From assembly GCF_001562255.1 (NCBI RefSeq), contig NZ_CP014301.1:1426001-1490000 (forward strand): a DNA stretch of 64,000 nucleotides, in the 5' to 3' direction. The notes beneath the pieces were generated by a model, which saw nothing but the letters and a program-made list of their open reading frames with translations, ran no database searches and was not told where the DNA came from. Numbering within the stretch: the first letter of the stretch is position 1; each line of letters begins with the position of its first letter. The stretch is from Bosea sp. PAMC 26642. GTDB lineage: Bacteria > Pseudomonadota > Alphaproteobacteria > Rhizobiales > Beijerinckiaceae. This document shows positions 48,059 to 57,388 of the stretch, one piece after another. The position numbers were made by a program, and so were the translations under genes.

Positions 48059-48468
48059 TCTTTGTTGATACAAACGTCGTGTCGGAGACCATGCGGAGCG
48101 AACCGGACGTTCGCGTAAGCGCCTGGCTGAAGCGCCACGATGCCGAGCTTTCTCTTTCGACCATCGTCCTTGCGGAAATCGCCTTCGGAATCGAACGCAT
48201 CCGGCCGGAGCAGCGTGCCCACCGTTTCGAGCAGAGACTGCAGGCGTTGCGTCGACGATTCTCAGGAAAGCTCTTCACGTTCAACGAGGAGGCCGCCCTA
48301 GTCTATGGCGAGTTCATGGGGCGGGCAGTGCGTCAGGGGATTATCGTCTCCATGGCGGACGGAATGATTGCCGCGATCGCACTGGTCAATGGCGGACAAC
48401 TGGCGACTCGGAATTTCAAGGATATTCGGACGACTGGCCTGACGCTGTTCAATCCCTGGACCGATTAA
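48055..48468 (+). CDS. vapC: VapC-type PIN-domain ribonuclease toxin
   Basis: A 137-residue PIN-domain protein, expected to cleave tRNA or other RNA when free of its antitoxin. The acidic metal site is visible as Asp5 (FVDTN), Glu41 (VLAEIAFGIE) and Asp102 (MADGMIAAIA), with the final TRNFKDI motif. All key residues are present, so it looks active. It starts with a GTG overlapping the vapB stop and ends just before a shared terminator with rplI. Confidence 0.9.
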   Translation: MIFVDTNVVSETMRSEPDVRVSAWLKRHDAELSLSTIVLAEIAFGIERIRPEQRAHRFEQRLQALRRRFSGKLFTFNEEAALVYGEFMGRAVRQGIIVSMADGMIAAIALVNGGQLATRNFKDIRTTGLTLFNPWTD

Positions 48469-48481
48469 TCTCATTACGAGA

Positions 48482-48511
48482 AAAGGCGTCGCGATCGCTC
48501 GCGACGCCTTT
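48482..48511. terminator. bidirectional Rho-independent terminator between vapC and rplI
   Basis: A perfect 13-bp stem AAAGGCGTCGCGA/TCGCGACGCCTTT with a TCGC loop. On the minus strand the stem runs into TTTTCTCG, suitable for ending the rpsF-rplI message. On the plus strand CCTTTC gives a weaker tail for vapC. Confidence 0.85.
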
Positions 48512-48534
48512 CATCAGACGGCCGGAGCCATGCC

Positions 48535-49098
48535 TCAGCGATCGTCCTCGCCGGCTTCCGCCAGCGCCGCGCCGACTTCCAGGCCGAGATCGTCGAGGTC
48601 GAACTCCTCGCGGGCCGTGACGTTCTCGCCGCGGACCTGGCGCTCGGCCTCTTCCGCCGAACGGGCGATGTTGACGGTGACCGTGACCGAGACTTCCGGA
48701 TGGAGCACGACCGGAACGGTGTGCAGGCCCAGTGTCTTGATCGGGGCGTTCAGCGTCACCTGGCTGCGCGCGACGGTGAAGCCGTCGGCGCTCAGTGCCT
48801 CGGCGATGTCGCGGGTAGAGACCGAACCGTAGAGCACGCCGGATTCGCCCGACTGGCGCAGCATCACGACCGAGTGCCCGTCCAGCGTCTCGGCAACGCT
48901 TTCGGCTTCCGACTTCAGTTCGAGATTGCGCGTCTCGAGTTCGATGCGCTGGGTCTCGAAGCGCTTGCGGTTGTCCTCGGTGGCGCGCAGCGCCTTGCCG
49001 CGGGCGAGAAGGTAGTTGCGGCCGAAGCCATCGCGGACGCGGACGACTTCGCCCATCTGGCCGAGCTTGGCGACGCGTTCGAGCAGGATCACTTCCAT
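48535..49098 (-). CDS. rplI: 50S ribosomal protein bL9
   Basis: A 187-residue ribosomal protein. The N-terminal rRNA-binding domain [36 protein letters not shown] matches the bL9 signature; the long central helix and C-terminal domain follow. An acidic tail of about 35 residues ([23 protein letters not shown]) extends beyond the 149-residue E. coli protein, as usual in alphaproteobacteria. It is last in the rpsF-rpsR-DUF2232-rplI cluster. Confidence 0.97.
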   Translation of the reverse strand: MEVILLERVAKLGQMGEVVRVRDGFGRNYLLARGKALRATEDNRKRFETQRIELETRNLELKSEAESVAETLDGHSVVMLRQSGESGVLYGSVSTRDIAEALSADGFTVARSQVTLNAPIKTLGLHTVPVVLHPEVSVTVTVNIARSAEEAERQVRGENVTAREEFDLDDLGLEVGAALAEAGEDDR

Positions 49099-49133
49099 GG
49101 TGGTTTCTCCTAATCAGTCTTGAGGGTGAGGGT

Positions 49134-50078
49134 TCAGGCGGTTGGAGGAGGTGGCGGCAGGGCGCGTCTGCGCAGCCCGACCAGAGAATCGACGATGCCG
49201 GCCAGCGCCAGCAACGGGGTGAGCACGGCCTGCATCACGATGAGCGCGACATAGACCGAGACCAGCATCGGTGTGCGCCAGGGCTTTCCGCGCGACAGAT
49301 CGTGCAGCGTCGCGAGCCCGCTGAACATGAAGCCGGCGAGCAGGGCGCCGGCCATCGCGGCGCCGGCCACGCCGACGAAACCGTCGAGCCATGCGACGAC
49401 GAGCGCGAGGGCCAGAAGCAGCAGCGCCTGGCGCGGCAGCGAGGTCGAAGGAATGAACGGCCACGGCCTGGGCAGCCGGCCCGACACCTGCACCGCCTTG
49501 GCGGCGAGCCACAGATTGGCGGCGATGGTCGTGACGAAGGAGGCGCCGATCCCGACCGGAACCGCGGGTGCGAGAGTCTGCGCCAGATCCGCTAGCCGGA
49601 CATCAGCCGGCAACGTGACAAGCTTGCTGCGCACCATCTCGCCGAGCAGGCTCTCGATGACGCGGGCGATGACGGAGCGATACATCTCGTAATCTGTCGT
49701 CATCACCAGCGCACTGCCGATGGTGGCGAGCGCGGCGGTGGCGGCGATCCAGACCATCAGGTGCCCCAGCGGGTACCATTCCGCTGCCCCGGCCCCGTCG
49801 ATGCGGGCAAGCAGCGCGAGATAGGCGATCCACCAGGCCGGCAGCGCGATGATCACGGCGAAGGCCAGGCCGGCCGACAGGCTGAGCGATACGGCAACGG
49901 CCACTGTGCCCGCCGCGATTGCAGCGAGCCCGGCGCGGTGATTCCAGCCTAGAGCGGCGATGAAGATCGGGAGGGGCGCTGCCGAATACAGCACGACGGC
50001 CAGCGGCGATCCTGTGATCACCACCGAGAAGAGCAGGGCCGCAACGAGACCCGCGCCGATGCCGACGATCGGAAGCAT
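49134..50078 (-). CDS. DUF2232 family membrane protein
   Basis: A 314-residue protein with about seven to eight hydrophobic segments, starting MLPIVGIGAGLVAALLF. It belongs to the DUF2232/YybS-like group, found between rpsR and rplI in alphaproteobacteria. No enzymatic role is established. The ATG at 50078 is preferred because AGGA lies nearby upstream and an earlier start would add a charged stretch. It ends in a short Pro-rich tail. Confidence 0.82.
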   Translation of the reverse strand: MLPIVGIGAGLVAALLFSVVITGSPLAVVLYSAAPLPIFIAALGWNHRAGLAAIAAGTVAVAVSLSLSAGLAFAVIIALPAWWIAYLALLARIDGAGAAEWYPLGHLMVWIAATAALATIGSALVMTTDYEMYRSVIARVIESLLGEMVRSKLVTLPADVRLADLAQTLAPAVPVGIGASFVTTIAANLWLAAKAVQVSGRLPRPWPFIPSTSLPRQALLLLALALVVAWLDGFVGVAGAAMAGALLAGFMFSGLATLHDLSRGKPWRTPMLVSVYVALIVMQAVLTPLLALAGIVDSLVGLRRRALPPPPPTA

Positions 50079-50207
50079 ATATTTCGTCCTGCTGTCCCGC
50101 TGCTCGACCTCCCTTGGCGGGGGCTCGGCAGGGTGAGAGGCGTTTCGCCTCAACGAACCCGGTGGAGTCTCACCACTGGGCGACTTGTTTGATGACGTGA
50201 GAAATAT

Positions 50208-50230
50208 CCCGGCAGCGCGAGGCTGCCGGG
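50208..50230. terminator. hairpin after rpsR
   Basis: CCCGGCAGC and GCTGCCGGG form a perfect 9-bp stem with a 5-base loop in the gap between rpsR and the DUF2232 gene. The minus-strand tail ATATTTCTC is only weakly U-rich. It is therefore more likely a partial terminator or processing site that lowers expression of the genes after the ribosomal proteins. Confidence 0.5.
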
Positions 50231-50246
50231 ACGTTATCGAAGCCGC

Positions 50247-50492
50247 TCAGCGGATGACGTAGGGCAGCAAGCCGAGGAAGCGGGCGCGCTTGATCGCCTG
50301 GGCGAGTTCGCGCTGCTTCTTGGCGGAGACCGCCGTGATGCGCGAGGGCACGATCTTGCCGCGCTCGGAGATGTAGCGCGAGAGCAGGCGCACATCCTTG
50401 TAGTCGATCTTCGGAGCGCCTTCGCCCGAGAAGGGGCAGGACTTGCGGCGGCGGAAGAAGGGGCGGCGTGCGCCGGCTGATGCAGTGGACAT
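50247..50492 (-). CDS. rpsR: 30S ribosomal protein bS18
   Basis: An 81-residue ribosomal protein that binds bS6 on the small subunit platform. [21 protein letters not shown] and the core [20 protein letters not shown], then [20 protein letters not shown] are the bS18 signature. It starts four bases after rpsF. Confidence 0.98.
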   Translation of the reverse strand: MSTASAGARRPFFRRRKSCPFSGEGAPKIDYKDVRLLSRYISERGKIVPSRITAVSAKKQRELAQAIKRARFLGLLPYVIR

Positions 50493-50495
50493 GGC

Positions 50496-50963
50496 TCAGG
50501 CCTCCGCGCTGGGGGTTTCGGTGCCTTCGTCGTCGCGACGCGGACGGTCGCGACGCGGGCCGCGATCACCGCCACGGTCGAAGCGGTCGCCGCCGCCGGG
50601 ACGGTCGAAGCGGTCGCCGCGCTCGCCACGATCGTCGCGATCGCGCTTCTGCAGCATGGCCGACTGGCCTTCCTCGAGCTCCTCGACGCGGATGGTCAGG
50701 AAGCGCAGGACGTCTTCGTTGATGCGCATCTGGCGCTCCATCTCCAGCACGGCGGCGGAGGGGGCGTTGATGTTCAGCAGCGAATAATGCGCCTTGCGGT
50801 TCTTTCTGATGCGGTATCCGAGCGACTTGACGCCCCAATACTCGACCTTCGGAACCGAGCCGCCATTCGCCTCGATGATGCCCTTGTACTGCTCGACAAG
50901 AGCTTCGACCTGCTGCGCGCTGACATCCTGCCGCGCGAGCAGAACATGCTCGTATAATGCCAT
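50496..50963 (-). CDS. rpsF: 30S ribosomal protein bS6
   Basis: A 155-residue ribosomal protein starting [20 protein letters not shown], with the bS6 core [21 protein letters not shown]. The C-terminal 50 residues are a low-complexity tail of Asp, Arg and Gly ([20 protein letters not shown]), longer than in E. coli and common in this order. A GGAAGG ribosome-binding site precedes the ATG. Confidence 0.97.
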   Translation of the reverse strand: MALYEHVLLARQDVSAQQVEALVEQYKGIIEANGGSVPKVEYWGVKSLGYRIRKNRKAHYSLLNINAPSAAVLEMERQMRINEDVLRFLTIRVEELEEGQSAMLQKRDRDDRGERGDRFDRPGGGDRFDRGGDRGPRRDRPRRDDEGTETPSAEA

Positions 50964-51333
50964 TGTTGGCCTTCCTTCGTTTCACGCTGTTTCGTCCGAC
51001 GCGGAGCCCTCCGAGCCCTGGATAAGGCCCGACAGGATTTCATCGAAGGCGGAGACACGGGATGACGGTTCGCGAACCGAACCTTGCGGGCTTCGTTTCC
51101 CAAGCGGGACAATCGGCCTGCCATCCGTTCAGCCTCCGGCCGAACAAACAGAGGCCGGTCGTTAGCGCTTCATCACCGTCCACGCAAGCAAAATCGGTGC
51201 AAAGTCATCCTCCGGATGGGGGTTGCACGGTGCGCGTGCTTGACTTCGACTTCCCGGCAATGTGACAGCGGCGTCACGATCACCCATCGCGGGAGTCCAG
51301 ATCACCACCCTGCGAAGCTTGAGGTTTTGCTGT
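50964..51333. promoter_or_regulatory. divergent control region between rpsF and fabD
   Basis: This 370-bp gap should carry the promoters for the rpsF cluster (minus) and the fab cluster (plus). An inverted repeat GTGAC-N6-GTCAC lies at 51262-51277, and a TTGACT hexamer at 51240-51245 may be a -35 box for fabD, with no good -10. TTGAGG precedes the fabD ATG. No coding frame is convincing. Confidence 0.4.
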
Positions 51334-52278
51334 ATGACGACGGCGTTCATCTTTCCAGGCCAGGGTTCGCAGGCCGTCGGCATGGGCAAGAGCCTGGCAG
51401 ACGCCTTCCCGGTCGCACGGGCAGTCTTCGAGGAAGTCGATGCCGCCCTCGACCAGAAGCTGTCGGCGCTGATCTGGGACGGGCCGATCGAAGAGTTGAC
51501 GCTCACCGCCAACGCGCAGCCCGCCTTGATGGCCGTCAGCCTCGCCGTGATCCGCGTCCTCGAATCGGAAGCCGGCCTTTCGATTGGGCGCGATGCGGCC
51601 TTTGTCGCGGGGCATTCCTTGGGCGAGTATTCCGCGCTCGCCGCGGCGGGAACGTTCTCGATAACGGACGCCGCCCGCCTGTTGCGTATCCGCGGCGACG
51701 CCATGCAGCAGGCGGTTCCCGCCGGCATGGGCGCGATGGCAGCCCTGCTCGGCGCCGAACTCGACCTCGCTCGGGCGATAGCCCATGACGCCGCGCAGGG
51801 CGAGATCTGCGAAGCCGCCAACGACAATGGCGGCGGCCAGGTCGTGCTGTCGGGCGCCAAGGCCGCGATCGACCGCGCCATTGCGATGGCGGGCGAGCGT
51901 GGCGTCAAGCGTGCCATTCTGCTGCCGGTCTCGGCTCCCTTCCACTGCGCCCTGATGCTGCCCGCTGCGGAGACGATGCGCGCGGCCCTTGCCGACGTCG
52001 CCATGCAGGCGCCTGTCGTGCCTGTCATGGCTAATGTTGGCGCGGCCCCGCTAAGCGACCCTGACGCAATCCGCATCTCATTGATTGCGCAGGTCACGGG
52101 AACCGTTCGCTGGCGTGAATGCGTTGTAGCCATGCAGGCAGCCGGTGTGACGCGCTTCGTCGAGGCCGGCAGCGGCAAGGTTCTCGCCGGCCTGGTCAAG
52201 CGTATTGCGGCCGGCACAACGTCGGTTTCGCTCGGAACGGCCGAGGATATCGTGAATTACAAGTCCCAGAACGGGTAA
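51334..52278 (+). CDS. fabD: malonyl-CoA:ACP transacylase
   Basis: A 314-residue enzyme that loads malonyl groups on acyl carrier protein. FIFPGQGSQAVGMG is the N-terminal signature. The nucleophile Ser95 lies in VAGHSLGEYSAL, and the catalytic histidine in SAPFHCALM. The ATG at 51334 gives the usual MTTAFIFPGQ start; an upstream extension of 24 residues lacks similarity. It heads fabD-fabG-acpP-fabF. Confidence 0.96.
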   Translation: MTTAFIFPGQGSQAVGMGKSLADAFPVARAVFEEVDAALDQKLSALIWDGPIEELTLTANAQPALMAVSLAVIRVLESEAGLSIGRDAAFVAGHSLGEYSALAAAGTFSITDAARLLRIRGDAMQQAVPAGMGAMAALLGAELDLARAIAHDAAQGEICEAANDNGGGQVVLSGAKAAIDRAIAMAGERGVKRAILLPVSAPFHCALMLPAAETMRAALADVAMQAPVVPVMANVGAAPLSDPDAIRISLIAQVTGTVRWRECVVAMQAAGVTRFVEAGSGKVLAGLVKRIAAGTTSVSLGTAEDIVNYKSQNG

Positions 52279-52327
52279 GATCGGCAAAAAGCCGAAGCCC
52301 AAAAGGCTAAAATCCAAGGGAGGCCAT

Positions 52328-53065
52328 ATGTTTGATCTGACGGGCAAGAAAGCCCTCGTCACAGGTGCGACCGGCGGTCTCGGAGGTACGATCGCGCGGA
52401 TGCTTCACGCCCAGGGCGCGACCGTCGCTCTGTCGGGCACGCGGGTCGAGGCCCTTGAGGCGCTCGCCACCGAACTCGGCGAACGCGTCGTGGTGACGCC
52501 CTGCAATCTGTCGGAGAAGGATTCGGTCGAGGCGCTGGTCCCGGCCGCGGAGGAGAAGCTCGGCGGACTCGACATCCTCGTCAACAATGCCGGCGTCACG
52601 CGCGACAATCTCTTCCTGCGTCTCAAGGACGAGGATTGGGACTCCGTCATCGCCGTCAACCTGACAGCCGCCTTCCGCCTCTCGCGTGCGGCCGTGAAGA
52701 GCATGATGCGCCGCCGCTATGGCCGCATCATCTCGATCGGCTCTGTGGTCGGCGTCACCGGCAATCCCGGGCAGGGCAACTATGCCGCCTCCAAGGCCGG
52801 GCTGATCGGCATGTCGAAGGCCCTCGCCGCCGAGGTCGCCAGCCGCAGCATTACCGTCAACGTGGTCGCGCCCGGCTTCATCGAGTCGCCCATGACGCAG
52901 GCCCTGAACGACAAGCAGCGCGAGACCATCCTCTCCGACGTGCCGATGGGCCGGCTCGGCGTCGGGGCCGACGTGGCCGCGGCGGTCACCTATCTTGCCA
53001 GCACGGAAGCCGCCTACGTCACCGGCCAGACGCTCCACGTCAACGGCGGAATGGCAATGATTTAA
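52328..53065 (+). CDS. fabG: 3-oxoacyl-[ACP] reductase
   Basis: A 245-residue SDR that reduces 3-oxoacyl-ACP with NADPH. TGATGGLGG binds the cofactor, NNAGVTRDNL is the FabG-specific loop, and YAASKAG carries the catalytic tyrosine and lysine. The position between fabD and acpP confirms the role. AAGGGAGG precedes the ATG. Confidence 0.97.
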   Translation: MFDLTGKKALVTGATGGLGGTIARMLHAQGATVALSGTRVEALEALATELGERVVVTPCNLSEKDSVEALVPAAEEKLGGLDILVNNAGVTRDNLFLRLKDEDWDSVIAVNLTAAFRLSRAAVKSMMRRRYGRIISIGSVVGVTGNPGQGNYAASKAGLIGMSKALAAEVASRSITVNVVAPGFIESPMTQALNDKQRETILSDVPMGRLGVGADVAAAVTYLASTEAAYVTGQTLHVNGGMAMI

Positions 53066-53321
53066 AGGGCTTGAGAGAATTCGTTGAAAGATTGAGAAAC
53101 CCCGTCGATGCTCTCGCCAGCCAATCGTCCATGTGTTAACTAGCGCCATCGCGCCGCCTCGCGCCGTCCGGGGGGCTTGACGCGAACCCGGTTGTTGCGT
53201 TTGTGCAGCATCTGAGAGTTCCGGCTCGCTGGCATCGTTTCGATGGAGCGGGATGCAGGAGTGCGGTTCCAGCTACGCGTCGCGATCCAGCGATGTGTTT
53301 CAAGTTTTAAGGAAGAGACCC
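53066..53321 (+). promoter_or_regulatory. leader region of acpP
   Basis: A 256-bp gap before acpP, longer than elsewhere in the cluster. It suggests a separate promoter for the highly expressed carrier protein. TTGACG at 53177-53182 is a possible -35 box, but the -10 at the expected distance is poor. AAGGAAGAG before the ATG at 53322 is a strong ribosome-binding site. No gene was found here. Confidence 0.35.
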
Positions 53322-53555
53322 ATGAGCGATGTCGCCGAGCGCGTGAAGAAGATCGTCGTCGAGCATCTCGGTGTGGAGCCGGAGAAGGTTGTCGACGGCG
53401 CCAATTTCATCGAGGATCTCGGTGCGGACAGCCTTGATACGGTCGAACTGGTGATGGCGTTCGAAGAAGAATTCGGCGTTGAAATTCCCGACGATGCCGC
53501 CGAGACGATCGTGACCGTCGGCGACGCCGTCAAATTCCTGTCCAAGACGGCCTGA
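53322..53555 (+). CDS. acpP: acyl carrier protein
   Basis: A 77-residue acidic four-helix protein that carries growing acyl chains. Ser37 in [19 protein letters not shown] is the phosphopantetheine site. The ATG at 53322 has a strong ribosome-binding site and matches the typical [18 protein letters not shown] start. Confidence 0.98.
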   Translation: MSDVAERVKKIVVEHLGVEPEKVVDGANFIEDLGADSLDTVELVMAFEEEFGVEIPDDAAETIVTVGDAVKFLSKTA

Positions 53556-53589
53556 ACGGCCTCTCCGGTCGCTCGCAGCCGAAAGCGCA

Positions 53590-54876
53590 ATGGTTCCTCG
53601 CAGTCTTCCCATCCGGCGCGTCGTGGTAACCGGGCTCGGCATGGTGACGCCGCTTGGATGCGGTGTCGAGCCGACCTGGCGCCGGCTACTGGCCGGCGAA
53701 AGCGGCGCGGGGCCCATCACCAGCTTCGATGCGAGCGATCTCCCCGCCCGCATCGCCTGCAACATCGCACGCGGAGATGGCTCTGACGGCACCTTCAATC
53801 CGGATGACTGGATGGAGCCCAAGGAGCAGCGCAAGGTCGATGATTTCATCGTCTTCGCCATGGCCGCCGCCACGCAGGCGCTGACCGACGCGAACTGGAA
53901 GCCGGAAAGCTACGAGGACCAGATCGCCACCGGCGTCGCCATCGGCTCCGGCATCGGCGGCCTCGGCGGCATCTACGAAGCTTCGATCCTGCTCAAGGAG
54001 CGCGGTCCACGCCGTCTCTCTCCGTTCTTCATTCCCGGCCGCCTGAGCAATCTCGCTGCCGGCTATGTCTCGATCGAGAACGGGCTCAAGGGCCCCAACC
54101 ACGCGGTCGTGACCGCCTGCTCGACCGGGGCGCATGCAATCGGCGACGCCGCGCGCATGGTCGCACTCGGCGATGCAGACGTGATGGTCGCAGGCGGCAC
54201 CGAATCGGCGATCAACCGGCTTGGAATTGCCGGCTTCTGCGCCTGCCGCGCTCTATCCACCGGATTCAACGACACCCCTGAAAAAGCCTCTCGTCCTTAC
54301 GACAAGGATCGTGACGGCTTCGTCATGGGCGAGGGGGCGGGCGTCGTCGTGATCGAGGAACTCGAGCATGCCCAGGCACGTGGCGCGCATATCTATGCCG
54401 AAATCGTCGGCTACGGCATGTCTGGCGACGCCTATCACATCACCTCGCCTGCAGAGGATGGCGACGGCGCCTATCGCTGCATGCAGGCGGCGCTGAACCG
54501 CGCTGGCATCACGGCGTCCGACCTCGACTACATCAACGCCCATGGCACCTCGACACAGCTCGGAGATGAGATCGAGCTACGCGCCGTCGAGCGGCTTCTG
54601 GCAAATGCGCCCAGCAAGCCCGCTATGTCCTCGACCAAGTCGGCGACCGGCCACCTGCTCGGCGCAGCCGGCGCGATCGAGGCGATCTTCTCGATCCTGG
54701 CGATGCGCGACCAGATCGTCCCGCCGACGATCAACCTCGACAACCCTTCCGTCGAGACCGATATCGACCTCGTTCCCAATGTCGCGCAGCAGCGAAAGGT
54801 CGATATCGTCCTGTCGAACTCCTTCGGGTTCGGGGGCACGAACGCGTCCCTGGTGATGCGCCGCCTGACGCAGTGA
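53590..54876 (+). CDS. fabF: 3-oxoacyl-[ACP] synthase II
   Basis: A 428-residue condensing enzyme that elongates acyl-ACP with malonyl-ACP. The catalytic triad is Cys177 (ACSTGAHAIG), His318 (NAHGTSTQLGD) and His355 (SATGHLLGAAG). The N-terminal RRVVVTGLGMVTPLG is typical. It lies 34 bases after acpP. Confidence 0.97.
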   Translation: MVPRSLPIRRVVVTGLGMVTPLGCGVEPTWRRLLAGESGAGPITSFDASDLPARIACNIARGDGSDGTFNPDDWMEPKEQRKVDDFIVFAMAAATQALTDANWKPESYEDQIATGVAIGSGIGGLGGIYEASILLKERGPRRLSPFFIPGRLSNLAAGYVSIENGLKGPNHAVVTACSTGAHAIGDAARMVALGDADVMVAGGTESAINRLGIAGFCACRALSTGFNDTPEKASRPYDKDRDGFVMGEGAGVVVIEELEHAQARGAHIYAEIVGYGMSGDAYHITSPAEDGDGAYRCMQAALNRAGITASDLDYINAHGTSTQLGDEIELRAVERLLANAPSKPAMSSTKSATGHLLGAAGAIEAIFSILAMRDQIVPPTINLDNPSVETDIDLVPNVAQQRKVDIVLSNSFGFGGTNASLVMRRLTQ

Positions 54877-54992
54877 CGGCGAAAGCGGCCCCTCAAGCGC
54901 GCTTTCGCCATAATGTCTGCTAATCTGTTGTGCGAATGCAGAACAGGATCGATCGCTGAACCGGCCTCCCGGACCGGACGCGCGCGATCGCC

Positions 54993-56330
54993 ATGCAAAA
55001 CCCAACCGTGCGAGCGCCTCATCCCGTGAACAATTCGCCCCGCGTTGCCCCCAAAAGCCCGAGCGAGGCGCTGAAGCCGGTAGCCCCTCCCGGGCCGCCG
55101 CCGAAGACCCGCCGCAGGCGGCGCAGCCCGTTCGTCGCGATGCTGAGCGGGCTGTTCACGGCCCTGCTCGTTCTGGCCGGTGTCGTGGGCGCTGGCCTTG
55201 CCGTGATCAGCAGCCAGAGCAAGGCGCCGGGACCGCTCGCCAACGATCGCGTGCTGATCGTTCCCAAGGAGAGCGGCCTCACCGAGATCACCGAACTCCT
55301 GCAAAAGGAAGGGCTGATCGAGCACCCCTGGGCCTTCCGCGTCTCGGCGCTCGTGACCGGCAACTGGACCAAGCTCAAGGCCGGCGAATATCTTTTCAAG
55401 GCACGCGCGAGCCAGCAGGACATTCTCGACATCATCGCCGAGGGCAAGGCCGTCGAACACTCCGTCACGGTGCCGGAAGGCCTGACGAGCGAACAGATCA
55501 TCTCGCGGCTGAAGGACAACGATCTCCTGACCGGCGAGCTGATCCAGACGCCGCGCGAAGGCACGATCCTCCCCGATACCTACAAGTTCCAGCGCGGCTC
55601 GACCCGCCAGGCCATCGTCGATCGCATGACACGCGACCAGCGCCGTATCCTGAACGAGGTCTGGGCCCGTCGCCCCGCCGACCTGCCGATCAAGACTCCG
55701 CAGGAACTCGTCGTCCTCGCCTCGATCGTCGAGAAGGAGACCGGCCGCGCCGACGAGCGCCCCCGTGTCGCGGGCGTGTTCATCAATCGCCTGAACCGCA
55801 AGATGAAGCTGCAGTCCGACCCGACGATCGTCTACGGTCTGGTCGGCGGGAAGGGCACGCTGGGTAGGTCGATCCAGCGCAACGAGATCACGCAGGCGAC
55901 GCCGTATAACACCTACGTCATCGACGGCCTGCCGCCCGGCCCGATCGCCAACCCCGGCCGCGCCGCGATGGAAGCGGTCGTCAACCACTCGCGCACGAAG
56001 GATCTCTATTTCGTCGCCGACGGCAGCGGCGGCCATGCCTTCGCCGAGACGCTCGAGCAGCACAACCGCAATGTCGCGCGCTGGCGCCAGGTTGAGGGAA
56101 ACCGCCGCGACCCCGGCAGATCGCCAGCCGATGCCGGCATCGACAAGGTCGAACCTCCGGCGGGGCCCGACAACCGCACCGAGGCGCCCGGCGCCCCGGC
56201 GGCACAGGCCGGCGACAGCACGCAGCGTACCCGAGCTTTCGACGCCTCGGAAGGAACGACCCGCGACCCGCTGAAGAACCGCTCCTTCGACCTTAACTCG
56301 CCGAAGGCCGTTCCGGCACTGCGCCCCTGA
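54993..56330 (+). CDS. mltG: endolytic transglycosylase MltG
   Basis: A 445-residue inner-membrane lytic transglycosylase that cuts nascent glycan strands. A basic, proline-rich N-terminus is followed by one transmembrane helix (about residues 46-72), a LysM-like region and the YceG domain. The conserved SIVEKET motif with the catalytic glutamate lies near residue 247, and QSDPTIVYGL and TPYNTYVIDGLPPGPI are family stretches. A Pro/Ala-rich tail of about 90 residues extends beyond the domain. fabF-mltG linkage is usual in alphaproteobacteria. Confidence 0.93.
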   Translation: MQNPTVRAPHPVNNSPRVAPKSPSEALKPVAPPGPPPKTRRRRRSPFVAMLSGLFTALLVLAGVVGAGLAVISSQSKAPGPLANDRVLIVPKESGLTEITELLQKEGLIEHPWAFRVSALVTGNWTKLKAGEYLFKARASQQDILDIIAEGKAVEHSVTVPEGLTSEQIISRLKDNDLLTGELIQTPREGTILPDTYKFQRGSTRQAIVDRMTRDQRRILNEVWARRPADLPIKTPQELVVLASIVEKETGRADERPRVAGVFINRLNRKMKLQSDPTIVYGLVGGKGTLGRSIQRNEITQATPYNTYVIDGLPPGPIANPGRAAMEAVVNHSRTKDLYFVADGSGGHAFAETLEQHNRNVARWRQVEGNRRDPGRSPADAGIDKVEPPAGPDNRTEAPGAPAAQAGDSTQRTRAFDASEGTTRDPLKNRSFDLNSPKAVPALRP

Positions 56331-56500
56331 GGGGCCGCAGCTGGGAATTCACCGGCTCGGGTGAGGAAGCCGCTTTCTCGGCTTGCGACCCGGGCGCGGC
56401 GCCAATACGGTCCCGCCCGCGACGGATATTCGGCGCATCATGAGATAGCGCTCGCTGCTCTTCGCGGTCCTAGGCCGTCAATCGAAAGCTGAGACCATCC

Positions 56501-57382
56501 ATGGCCATCGAGAGCATGACGGGATTTGCCCGAGTCGCCGGTGCGGCGGGCATTCACGCCTGGGCCTGGGAAGTCCGCAGCGTCAACGGCCGCGGCCTCG
56601 ATGTTCGCGTCCGCGTTCCGCCCGGCTACGAGCTGCTGGCGGAAGCTGCGCGCAAGCGTCTGACCGGCGCGTTCTCGCGCGGCACGCTCCACGTCAACCT
56701 CTCGATCAGCCGCGATGCCGGCCCGGCCAGGCCGCGCATCAACGAGGCTGCGCTGAACGCTCTGCTGGATGCGGTGGCGCGGATGCCGGCATCGCAGGCC
56801 GTCCGCCCGCCCTCCTATGACGGACTTCTCGCCGTCCGTGGCGTGGTCGAAATGGCCGAAGAGGCCGAGGACGGTCTGACAATCCTCCAGGCGCCCCTGA
56901 CCGCAGGGCTGGAAGCCATGGTCGTGTCCCTAAAGGAGGCGCGCGCCAGCGAGGGCAGGGCTCTGGAAGCGGTCATTGTTGGCCAGCTCGACAACATCGC
57001 CGGGCTGACGGCCGAAGCCGAGAACCACCCGGGCCGCAGCATCGAGGCGGTCCGCGACCGTCTGGCGACGCAGGTCCGCGCACTGCTCGACACGGGCCAG
57101 CCGCTCGATCAGCAGCGTCTGCATCAGGAGGCGGCGCTTCTCGCCGTGAGGGCCGATATCCGCGAGGAACTCGATCGTCTTCACGCCCATGTCGCAGCCC
57201 TGCGCATCCTGCTGGAGCAGGGGGGTGCAATTGGCCGCAAACTCGACTTCCTGTCGCAGGAGTTCGGCCGCGAGGCCTCGACACTCTGCGCCAAGGCGGG
57301 CGATGCCGGCCTGTCGCGCATCGGGCTCGATCTGCGTACGGTCGTCGACCAGATGCGCGAACAGGTCCAGAATGTGGAGTGA
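56501..57382 (+). CDS. YicC family endoribonuclease-like protein
   Basis: A 293-residue YicC/YloC-type protein. The N-terminal SMTGFARV, EVRSVNGRGLDVRVRVP and the C-terminal EFGREASTLCAKAGDAGLSRI are the two family domains. Homologues act as RNases in small-RNA turnover in E. coli. It precedes gmk by seven bases, a common pairing. Confidence 0.92.
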   Translation: MAIESMTGFARVAGAAGIHAWAWEVRSVNGRGLDVRVRVPPGYELLAEAARKRLTGAFSRGTLHVNLSISRDAGPARPRINEAALNALLDAVARMPASQAVRPPSYDGLLAVRGVVEMAEEAEDGLTILQAPLTAGLEAMVVSLKEARASEGRALEAVIVGQLDNIAGLTAEAENHPGRSIEAVRDRLATQVRALLDTGQPLDQQRLHQEAALLAVRADIREELDRLHAHVAALRILLEQGGAIGRKLDFLSQEFGREASTLCAKAGDAGLSRIGLDLRTVVDQMREQVQNVE

Positions 57383-57388
57383 CGGCTG

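Noticed and set aside
54528..56063. Long minus-strand frame opposite fabF and mltG
   Set aside because: It spans two well-supported plus-strand genes, has no ribosome-binding site and a composition typical of antisense reading.
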